Of a DNA stretch of 8,920 nucleotides, positions 1-5,910 are shown one piece after another. The notes under the pieces were generated by a model. It was not told the DNA's origin, searched no databases, and saw only the letters and a list, made by a program, of their open reading frames with translations. Made by a program: the position numbers and the translations under genes. The stretch's first letter is position 1, and every line of letters starts with the position of its first letter. The stretch is from DATGKR01 sp035294565 (GTDB taxonomy: Bacteria > Actinomycetota > Acidimicrobiia > Acidimicrobiales > Palsa-688), in assembly GCA_035294565.1 (NCBI GenBank), contig DATGKR010000034.1:1-8920 (forward strand), read 5' to 3'.

Positions 1-953
1 ACCGGATCGTGGACCCGGGCCCGGACCTTGTCCCGCCAGAACTCGTAGGCGGTCCAGTTCGACTTCTCGTCGATCAGAAGGTCGGAGTAGCCACCGGCCC
101 AGAAGCTGAACCCGCCGTCGCACCACAGCTTCTCGTAGGTCGCTCGACGCTCGCTTTCGGAGACGTCCAGGGCCGAGTCGCCCGAGCCGGGATATTCGTA
201 GCCGCTGTTGGTCTCACGCCGGCGGCGGAAGATCTCCGGGTAGCGGGCTTTGGCCTCGTCCTGGTCGGCGCGGCTGAGGCGGCGCTGCTGCATGGCCAGG
301 GCCAGATTCGGTGTCCTTTGGAACACTGTCACCTTTTCGGCCACCTTGGCGGCTTCTTGGACCACCTGCACGCCGCTGGCGCCGGTACCGATCACCCCGA
401 TCCGCAACCCGGTCAGGTCGACGCCCTCCTGGGGCCAGTGGGCGGTGTGGTACCAGGCCAGCCCGGTGTGGTCCAGGCCGGGTAAGGCCGGGATGTAGGC
501 CTTGGCAGCGAAACCGGTGCAGAGGACCACGAAGCGGGCCCGCAGCGCGTCGCCGCCGTCGGTGGCCAGCCGCCAGGTACGCCCGGCCTCTTCCCACGCC
601 GCGCCGCAGACGCGGGTGTCGAAGCGGATGTCGCGGCGAAGATCCCATTTGGAGTCGACGTGGTCGAAGTACCTTCGCAGCGCCCGCCAGTCGGGGAAGC
701 GCTCCTCCCAGTACCAGTCCCGCCACACCGCCGGGTCGGAGTACTCGTAGAGAGGGACGTGGGAGTCGACTCGCGCCCCGGGATAGCAGTTCCAGTGCCA
801 GATCCCGCCCAGATCGGAGCCGGCTTCGACGAGGAGCACCGAAAAACCCTGCTGGCGCAACCGGTGCAGCTGGTAGAGGCCGGCGAAGCCGGCGCCCACG
901 ACCACCACGTCGTAGTCTGGGGATGAAGGGTGCGTCGCAGCGGTCGCGTTCAC
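1..953 (-). CDS. Baeyer-Villiger-type flavin monooxygenase (C-terminus outside window)
   Basis: Predicted FAD- and NADPH-dependent cytosolic monooxygenase that inserts oxygen next to a ketone to give an ester or lactone. About 317 residues are visible and the reading frame runs off the left edge. Residues 20-25 (GAGFAG) form the FAD dinucleotide fold. Residues 49-63 match the type I motif [AG]GxWxxxx[FY]P[GM]xxxD, starting GGIW and ending with D63. Residues 189-194 (GTGASG) form the NADPH-binding fold. The second family fingerprint, FxGxxxHxxxWP, is only half kept: H169, W173 and P174 are present, but T163 and L165 occupy the Phe and Gly positions. The catalytic Arg of the family should lie just past the window edge. 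The GTG start at 953 has AAAGG 7 bases upstream. It is divergent from the acyl-CoA ligase operon and probably shares its operator. Substrate unknown; an N-hydroxylating or general flavin monooxygenase is less likely given the GGIW motif. Confidence 0.9.
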   Translation of the reverse strand, partial: MNATAATHPSSPDYDVVVVGAGFAGLYQLHRLRQQGFSVLLVEAGSDLGGIWHWNCYPGARVDSHVPLYEYSDPAVWRDWYWEERFPDWRALRRYFDHVDSKWDLRRDIRFDTRVCGAAWEEAGRTWRLATDGGDALRARFVVLCTGFAAKAYIPALPGLDHTGLAWYHTAHWPQEGVDLTGLRIGVIGTGASGVQVVQEAAKVAEKVTVFQRTPNLALAMQQRRLSRADQDEAKARYPEIFRRRRETNSGYEYPGSGDSALDVSESERRATYEKLWCDGGFSFWAGGYSDLLIDEKSNWTAYEFWRDKVRARVHDP

Positions 954-1007
954 GGGCTCGCCTTTCGTCCGGGGCCGTCGCACGGAGACGACCACTACCG
1001 ACCGATG

Positions 1008-1031
1008 AGTCAGTTTACGTAATTGCTGACT
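1008..1031. promoter_or_regulatory. Operator-like inverted repeat between divergent genes
   Basis: The arms AGTCAG (1008-1013) and CTGACT (1026-1031) are perfect reverse complements separated by 12 bases. Between them lies the 8-base palindrome TTACGTAA (1015-1022), its centre offset by one base from that of the arms. A further half-site, TGACTGA, sits at 1045-1051. This AT-rich island stands out from the surrounding GC-rich DNA. It lies in the 195-bp gap between the divergent monooxygenase and acyl-CoA ligase genes, where TetR-type regulators of lipid catabolism commonly bind in actinobacteria. No regulator gene is in the window, so the cognate protein is unknown. Confidence 0.5.
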
Positions 1032-1039
1032 ACGACCAA
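1012..1039 (-). promoter_or_regulatory. Candidate promoter of the flavin monooxygenase gene
   Basis: On the minus strand, TTGGTC (1034-1039) as -35 and TAAACT (1012-1017) as -10 are separated by 16 bases. The -10 matches four of six consensus positions. Transcription would start near 1005, giving a leader of about 50 bases before the GTG at 953. The element lies largely within the inverted repeat at 1008-1031, so a bound regulator would block it. Seen by eye only. Confidence 0.35.
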
Positions 1040-1042
1040 GAT
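1014..1042 (+). promoter_or_regulatory. Weak candidate promoter of the acyl-CoA ligase operon
   Basis: TTTACG (1014-1019) and CAAGAT (1037-1042) are spaced by 17 bases and could serve as -35 and -10 for the rightward operon. Transcription would then start near 1049, leaving a leader of about 100 bases. The match to consensus is poor. The main support is position, since the operon has no other obvious promoter and this one overlaps the inverted repeat. Confidence 0.22.
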
Positions 1043-1130
1043 CATGACTGAGATGCCCGAAAATCAGAGAGGGGGATCGAGCGGGTTCGCCCCGGTACCC
1101 ACGGACCGGGTAGAAAAGGGCAAGACACGG

Positions 1131-1140
1131 GGGAAAGGGA
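1131..1140 (+). promoter_or_regulatory. Ribosome binding site that fixes the ligase start
   Basis: A purine-rich GGGAAAGGGA ends 8 bases before the ATG at 1149. No comparable site precedes the upstream in-frame TTG (1023) or ATG codons (1044, 1053). The roughly 42 residues those would add do not look like the start of an AMP-binding enzyme. Confidence 0.6.
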
Positions 1141-1148
1141 CGATTTCC

Positions 1149-2762
1149 ATGCCAGGTTGGAACTTCGCCGAAATGTGGGAGGTCGCCGCCGAGCAGATCC
1201 CAGACGCACCCTCCCTGACGCAAGGCGGGACCCGCCTGTCCTGGGCGGAGGTGGATCGTCGCGCCGATGGCGTGGCCGCCTGGTTGCTCGATCTGGGCGT
1301 CGGTGAGCAGGACAAGGTGGCGCAGTACCTCTACAACTGCCCCGAGTACCTCGAGTCGATGTTCGCCGCCTACAAGGTGGGCCTCGTGCCGGTCAACACC
1401 AACTACCGCTACGGCGACGAGGAGCTGGCTTACCTGTGGGACAACGCGGATGCGGTGGCGGTGGTGTTCCACGCCAGTTTCACCGAACGGGTCGCGGCGC
1501 TGCGGAAGCGTATGACCAAGGTCAGGGGATGGCTCTGGGTGGACGACGGCTCCGGTCCCTGCCCCGACTGGGCGACCCCCTACGACGAGCCCGCCTCCAG
1601 CCACCCCGGCCGCCAGCGCGCCCCATGGGGTCGCGACGGTGACCATCTCTACATGCTCTACACCGGCGGGACCACAGGCATGCCCAAAGGGGTCATGTGG
1701 CGCCAGGACGATCTGATCATGATGGTGGCCACCCAGCTCGGCACCGACCTTCCCGAAGAACCGGACTACGACCTGGTCCGCTCGATGCGAACCTCCCCCG
1801 GCTCAGTCGCTCTTCCGGCGTGCCCGCTGATGCACGGCACCGCCGCGTTGGTCGCCCAGAACACCTTGACCCAGGGAGGTTCGGTGGTGCTCCTCGCCGG
1901 ACGCAGCTACGACCCCGTCGAGTTGTTGGACACCATCGAGGCGGAGAAAGTTAACGTGGTCGTCGTGGTCGGCGATGCCTTCGCCAAGCCGATGCTGCGG
2001 GCCCTCGAGAACGAGCCGGGTCGCTGGGATCTCTCGAGTGTCGTCGCCATGACCTCCTCAGGGGTCATGTGGAGCGAGGAGACCAAGCAGGGTCTGCTGC
2101 GCCATCACGACAAGATGGTGCTCGTGGACGCCTTTTCCTCCTCGGAGGCGCTGGGTATGGGCATGTCCGTCTCCGGTGGGGGCCAAACCGCGGAGACGGC
2201 CAGGTTCCAGCTGGGCGCGAATGCCGTGGTCGTCACCGACGACGGCCGCTTCGCCGAGCCGGGGTCGGGAGAGATCGGCATGGTCGGTGTCGGTGGGCGG
2301 GTGCCGCTCGGCTACTACAAGGACGAGGAGAAGACGGCCAAGACGTTCCGGATCATCGACGGTCGGCGCTATTCGATCCCGGGTGACTACGCCACCGTCG
2401 AGGCCGACGGCTCGATCACTCTGCTCGGGCGGGGATCGGTTTGCATCAACACCGGTGGGGAAAAGGTCTTCCCCGAAGAGGTGGAGGAGGTCCTCAAGAG
2501 CTGTCCGGGGGTCCGTGACGCGGTGGTGGTCGGGGTCCCAGACGAAAAGTGGGGTGAGGCGGTCACCGCCTTGGTCGAGGTGGACGCTTCGTCTCCCGTC
2601 AGCGAGATCGACCTGGTTGGCCGGGTGAAGGAGCACCTGGCCGGGTTCAAGGCGCCGAAGTGGGTCCTCTTCGTGGACACCATCGGTCGGGCGCCGAACG
2701 GGAAGGTCGACTACAAGCGGTGCCGAGCCGAGGCCCTGGAGCGGATAGGGGCTAGACGATGA
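1149..2762 (+). CDS. Acyl-CoA ligase, FadD17/FadD19-type (AMP-binding)
   Basis: Predicted to activate a carboxylic acid to its CoA thioester using ATP, via an acyl-adenylate. 537 residues, close to the usual length for mycobacterial-type FadD proteins. The phosphate-binding loop is at residues 171-181 (YTGGTTGMPKG), followed by VMWR. The region GYYKDEEKTAKTFR leads into the hinge GDYATVEADG near residue 412, then LGRGSVCINTGGEKVFPEEVEE. The C-terminal catalytic lysine is in PNGKVDYK (K519). From memory, the GDYA..LGRGSV.IN.GGEKV block and YTGGTTGxPKGVMWR strongly resemble FadD19 and FadD17 of Mycobacterium tuberculosis; FadD19 activates sterol side-chain acids. First gene of the operon; its TGA overlaps the ATG of the next gene. 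Enzyme class is near certain; the substrate class (branched or sterol-type acid) is inference. Confidence 0.95.
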   Translation: MPGWNFAEMWEVAAEQIPDAPSLTQGGTRLSWAEVDRRADGVAAWLLDLGVGEQDKVAQYLYNCPEYLESMFAAYKVGLVPVNTNYRYGDEELAYLWDNADAVAVVFHASFTERVAALRKRMTKVRGWLWVDDGSGPCPDWATPYDEPASSHPGRQRAPWGRDGDHLYMLYTGGTTGMPKGVMWRQDDLIMMVATQLGTDLPEEPDYDLVRSMRTSPGSVALPACPLMHGTAALVAQNTLTQGGSVVLLAGRSYDPVELLDTIEAEKVNVVVVVGDAFAKPMLRALENEPGRWDLSSVVAMTSSGVMWSEETKQGLLRHHDKMVLVDAFSSSEALGMGMSVSGGGQTAETARFQLGANAVVVTDDGRFAEPGSGEIGMVGVGGRVPLGYYKDEEKTAKTFRIIDGRRYSIPGDYATVEADGSITLLGRGSVCINTGGEKVFPEEVEEVLKSCPGVRDAVVVGVPDEKWGEAVTALVEVDASSPVSEIDLVGRVKEHLAGFKAPKWVLFVDTIGRAPNGKVDYKRCRAEALERIGARR

Positions 2763-3604
2763 ACCCCGACGCGGCGAACCCAGACGCCACGGCCGCGGCC
2801 TCCCAGGCCGAGGTCCGCGACCACGCCGCCCGCCTGGCCGAGCAGGGCTGGACGGTGCTGGAGGAGGTGATAGAAGCCGATCTCCTCGACGAGATGGCCC
2901 GCGACCTGGCTCGCCTGGAGAGCGAACTGGGGATCCGCCCGGCCGCCAACCCATTCGAAGGTGCCAACACGTTGCGGGTGTACAACCTTCTCGCTCACGG
3001 TGGCCCCTGGGTCGAGGTGCCCGTCCACGGGGCTGTGCTGCCGGTGGTGGAGGCCGTATTGGACCCCGGATGCCTCATCTCGTCCCTGTCGTCGGTCAAC
3101 ATCGGCCCGGGCGAGGCCGCCCAACCCCTCCACGCCGACGACCAGCTCCTGCCCATCCCCCGGCCCCACCCGGCGACGGTGTGCAACACGATGTGGGCCC
3201 TCACCGACTTCACCGAGGCCAACGGGGCGACCCGCCTGGTGCCCCGCTCACACCTCGACCCCGAGCTACCCGCCTACGGCGCCGAGATCGCCACCGTGCC
3301 CGCCGAGATGGCCCGGGGCAGCGTGCTGGTCTGGCACGGCAGCCTCTGGCACGGGGGTGGCGCCAACCGGACCGACCGCCGCCGGGTCGGGATCGCCATG
3401 AACTACTGCGCCGGCTACATCCGCCAGCAAGAGAACCAGCAGCTCGGGGTGCCAGCCGAGATGGTGCGCACGTTCCCGCCCCGCCTGCAGCAGCTGGTCG
3501 GCTACGGCTTGTACAACGGGCTGATCGGCCACATCGACAAGAAGGCCCCGATGGACCTGCTGAACGGCCAGCGCGCCACCAAGCTGATCTGGGATGTGGA
3601 CTGA
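2759..3604 (+). CDS. Phytanoyl-CoA dioxygenase (PhyH) family oxygenase
   Basis: Predicted Fe(II)/2-oxoglutarate-dependent oxygenase of 281 residues, a normal length for the family. The iron-binding triad is visible as H125 and D127 (LHADDQ) and distal H198 in WHGGGANRTD. R209, 11 residues after H198, is the likely 2-oxoglutarate-binding Arg. The segment NTMWALTDFTEANGATRLVPRSH (residues 143-165) and GSVLVWHGSLWH are typical of the family. Characterised members hydroxylate carbon 2 of branched acyl-CoAs, but many bacterial homologues act on other small molecules. The ATG overlaps the stop of the ligase gene by four bases (ATGA), implying translational coupling and a shared role with acyl-CoA substrates. 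No membrane segment or signal peptide. The family is secure; the reaction is open. Confidence 0.92.
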   Translation: MNPDAANPDATAAASQAEVRDHAARLAEQGWTVLEEVIEADLLDEMARDLARLESELGIRPAANPFEGANTLRVYNLLAHGGPWVEVPVHGAVLPVVEAVLDPGCLISSLSSVNIGPGEAAQPLHADDQLLPIPRPHPATVCNTMWALTDFTEANGATRLVPRSHLDPELPAYGAEIATVPAEMARGSVLVWHGSLWHGGGANRTDRRRVGIAMNYCAGYIRQQENQQLGVPAEMVRTFPPRLQQLVGYGLYNGLIGHIDKKAPMDLLNGQRATKLIWDVD

Positions 3605-3645
3605 TCGGTATGCGGACCGACCGGGGATGTGGGATGAGGTCACCA

Positions 3646-3659
3646 CCGGAGGCCTCCGG
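3646..3659 (+). promoter_or_regulatory. Palindrome containing the Shine-Dalgarno of the CoA transferase gene
   Basis: CCGGAGGCCTCCGG is a perfect 14-base palindrome abutting the GTG at 3660. It contains GGAGG (3648-3652), a full-strength Shine-Dalgarno 7 bases before the start. As RNA it can fold into a 5-bp stem (CCGGA/TCCGG) with a GGCC loop, pairing part of the ribosome binding site. It sits in the only sizeable gap of the operon (55 bases after the PhyH stop). Confidence 0.5.
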
Positions 3660-4847
3660 GTGAGCCAGCCGCTGCCGCTGGCGGGCATCCGGGTTCTCGA
3701 CCTCGGGCGTATCTACCAGGGGCCGTGGTGCGGCCTGCTGATGGCTCTGGCCGGAGCCGAGGTGATCAAGGTCGAAGAACCCAGCGGCGAACCGACCCGG
3801 CGGGGAGGCGTCAACGGCACCACCGTGCCCTTCGCGATGTTGAACTCCAACAAGGCCGGGGTGACCTTGAACCTCAAGGACCCCCGCGGACGCGAGCTTC
3901 TGCACCGGCTGGTTGAGATCTCCGATGTGCTGATCGAGAACTTCGCGCCGGGCACCATGGACGGCCTCGGGGTCGGTCCCGAATCGCTTCTCGAGGTCAA
4001 CCCCCGCTTGGTCTATGGCGCGGCGACGGGCTACGGGGTCGACGGCCCGGACCGGGAGCAGCTGGCCATGGACATCACCATCCAGGCGCACTCCGGGGTG
4101 ATGAGCGTGACTGGGTTCCCTGACCAGGCACCGGTCAAAGCGGGGGTGGCTTTCATCGACTTCCTCGGCGGGACCCACCTCTACGCCGGGGTTCTCACCG
4201 CCCTGTACGAACGGGAGCGCACCGGTTCGGGCCGGATAGTCGACGTGGCCATGATCGACACCGTCTACCCGACCCTGGCCTCGAACCTGTCCGGGTGGTA
4301 CCGCGACGGGACCGCCCCCCGCAGCGGCAACGGCCACGGGGGCGGGGCGATGTGCCCGTACAACGTCTATCCCGCCCGGGACGGCCATGTCGCCATAATC
4401 GTGGTGACCGAAGGCCAGTGGCGCCAGCTCTGCGCCGCCATGGGCCGCCCGGAACTGGCCGACGACGAGCGCTTCCGCACCAACGGACGCCGCTACCACA
4501 ACCTCGAGGAGCTCGACTCGCTCATCGCCGCATGGAGCGCGACTCTGGCGCGCGACGAGGTCGTCGCCGCGCTCCGCCGGGCCCGGGTCCCGGTGGCGGC
4601 GGTGCGGGGGGTGGAGGAGATGGTCGCCGACCGCCACCTCCACGAACGCGGGGCCCTCCAGACCGTTGACCATCCCGACCTGGGACCGATCGTCGTGCCG
4701 AACAGCCCGCTGCGCTTCAGGGGCTCCTCCCCGTTGAGCCTTGCGCCCAGCCCCTCCCTCGGGAGGGACAACGAAGCCGTTTACGGTGGCCTGCTCGGCA
4801 TCTCGAGTCGGGGGATCGCCGAGCTGGCGGCCGAGGGGGTGATATGA
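3660..4847 (+). CDS. Class III CoA transferase (CaiB/BaiF family)
   Basis: Predicted cytosolic enzyme moving CoA between carboxylic acids through aspartyl intermediates. 395 residues from the GTG at 3660, typical for the family. The N-terminus PLAGIRVLDLGRIYQGPWC is the usual family opening; then come ADVIKVE-like AEVIKVEEP, LNLKDPRGRELL, and DVLIENFAPGTMDGLGVG. The catalytic Asp is D138 in QLAMDITIQAHSG; a second conserved Asp occurs in FIDFLGG. The related alpha-methylacyl-CoA racemases have a catalytic His just before this Asp (AGHD); here it is M137, which favours transferase over racemase. Start choice: GTG 3660 has GGAGG 7 bases upstream, whereas in-frame ATGs at 3594 and 3627 would add residues absent from relatives, and 3594 lies inside the PhyH gene. 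The next gene starts 4 bases after the stop. Substrate pair unknown. Confidence 0.93.
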   Translation: MSQPLPLAGIRVLDLGRIYQGPWCGLLMALAGAEVIKVEEPSGEPTRRGGVNGTTVPFAMLNSNKAGVTLNLKDPRGRELLHRLVEISDVLIENFAPGTMDGLGVGPESLLEVNPRLVYGAATGYGVDGPDREQLAMDITIQAHSGVMSVTGFPDQAPVKAGVAFIDFLGGTHLYAGVLTALYERERTGSGRIVDVAMIDTVYPTLASNLSGWYRDGTAPRSGNGHGGGAMCPYNVYPARDGHVAIIVVTEGQWRQLCAAMGRPELADDERFRTNGRRYHNLEELDSLIAAWSATLARDEVVAALRRARVPVAAVRGVEEMVADRHLHERGALQTVDHPDLGPIVVPNSPLRFRGSSPLSLAPSPSLGRDNEAVYGGLLGISSRGIAELAAEGVI

Positions 4848-4851
4848 CGAG

Positions 4852-5910
4852 GTGAGTTTCGCGCTCGCCCCCGAGATCGAGGATCTAGCCGCCGCGGCGG
4901 GCCGCCTGGCGGCGAGGTCGCTGGCACCCGGCGCCCGCCGGGCGGAGGCGGAGGGTCGCTGGCCGCCAGAGGTGGTGGAGGTCATCCACTCGCTGGCCCT
5001 CGGAGCTCTCGACCTGCCGGCCGTACTGGGGGGCGTTGCGGCAGGCGCGCTGGCGAAGGTGGAGGTCCTCGAAGCGCTGGCCGCGGGCGACGCCGGGGGT
5101 CTCCCCGCGCTTGACCAGCCGGGTCCGGCGGTGGGAGCGGTCCTGGCCTGCCCCGATACCGCCGCCGCCGGCGAGGTGGCCGCAGCTTGCCTGGCCGGAG
5201 TGGCGTCGTGCGCACTCGTGGTGGCCGATCCGGGATTCTCCTCTCGCATCGAGTGGGCTCCGGGTTGGCCGGTGCTGCGATGGGCGTGGGTGATCGCCGG
5301 TGACGATCTCGCCTTGGTGGAGGTCGCCCCGGCCGGGCCGGCCCCGGCTCTGGCCTTCCACGCTTCTGGTTCGACCGCCGCGTCCTTGGGCGGCGCGCCG
5401 GTGCTGGGCCGGTGGAGGCTACCCGACGGTGCCGGTGTCAGCGTGCGGGGCAGGGCCCGGCTCTGGGCCGCCGCGGTTTCGCTCGGGGTCGGCCGAGCGG
5501 CCCTCGAGGCCACCATTGCCTACACCACCGAGCGGGTGGTGTTCGCAAAGCCGGTCGCCCATCACCAGGGCAACGCCTTCGACCTGGCTGTCGCCGCGAC
5601 CGGCTTGCACGGCGCCGGCCTGCTATTGCGTGACGCCGCGGCGCGCGTCGACGGGGGTGACCGGGATGGCGGCTTTTGGGCCACCCAGGCGTGGCTGGAG
5701 ACGATCGATGCCGTGTCACGGGTCACCGATCTGGGCATACAGCTCCTCGGCGGTCACGGTTTCCTAGTCGACCATCTAGCGGAGAAGCGCTTCCGCGAGG
5801 CCCGCATGTTGGGCCTCCTGTGGGGTGGGCGCGACGCGGCCGACGCCGACGTCGCAGCCGGCTCCATGTCGGTGGAGGGCCCGCTGTTCGCCGAGACGGC
5901 CCAGCCGTGA
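4852..5910 (+). CDS. Degenerate acyl-CoA dehydrogenase homologue, probable non-catalytic subunit
   Basis: 352 residues with an acyl-CoA dehydrogenase C-terminal half: Y224xxxR228xxF231AKP, then QLLGGHGF (297-304) and EKRFREARM (311-319), regions that contact FAD and the subunit interface. The catalytic Glu of the medium-chain type, expected in the [YF]EGT position, is replaced: the aligned stretch reads LLWGGRD with W324 there. The alternative isovaleryl-CoA-dehydrogenase-type Glu position also lacks Glu (near A202). The TEPxAGSD flavin motif of the middle domain is missing, and the N-terminal half is Ala-rich and poorly conserved. The frame is intact with normal codon use, so it is not a decayed gene. 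GTG start 4 bases after the CoA transferase stop, with only a modest ribosome site (GAGGGGG about 12 bases upstream). Its stop overlaps the GTG of the complete dehydrogenase. Known actinobacterial FadE pairs form alpha2beta2 enzymes with one catalytic subunit type; that role is inferred here. Confidence 0.88.
   Translation: MSFALAPEIEDLAAAAGRLAARSLAPGARRAEAEGRWPPEVVEVIHSLALGALDLPAVLGGVAAGALAKVEVLEALAAGDAGGLPALDQPGPAVGAVLACPDTAAAGEVAAACLAGVASCALVVADPGFSSRIEWAPGWPVLRWAWVIAGDDLALVEVAPAGPAPALAFHASGSTAASLGGAPVLGRWRLPDGAGVSVRGRARLWAAAVSLGVGRAALEATIAYTTERVVFAKPVAHHQGNAFDLAVAATGLHGAGLLLRDAAARVDGGDRDGGFWATQAWLETIDAVSRVTDLGIQLLGGHGFLVDHLAEKRFREARMLGLLWGGRDAADADVAAGSMSVEGPLFAETAQP

Noticed and set aside
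1091..1110. CCCGGT/ACCGGG inverted repeat in the ligase leader as a riboswitch or attenuator
   Set aside because: Only six base pairs with an 8-base loop, not followed by a U-tract and matching no riboswitch known to me; such repeats are common by chance in GC-rich DNA.
1023..1148. Upstream in-frame TTG/ATG starts (1023, 1044, 1053) for the acyl-CoA ligase
   Set aside because: The added residues do not resemble the family N-terminus, no good ribosome binding site precedes these codons, and they overlap the operator region. ATG 1149 has GGGAAAGGGA at proper spacing.
2058..2954. Minus-strand open frame of about 298 codons opposite the end of the ligase gene
   Set aside because: No motif, biased composition, and fully antisense to the hinge and catalytic-lysine regions of the ligase.
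3210..5516. Very long minus-strand open frame (about 768 codons) opposite the PhyH, CoA transferase and first dehydrogenase-like genes
   Set aside because: Its translation is low-complexity Arg/Ala/Pro/Gly-rich with no recognisable motif, and it is antisense to genes with clear family motifs. Long antisense frames are expected in GC-rich coding DNA.
5676..5906. N-terminal extension of the second acyl-CoA dehydrogenase
   Set aside because: The 77 extra residues are Arg-rich and out of family, and this DNA codes for the conserved GGHGF and EKRFREARM segments of the previous gene in another frame.
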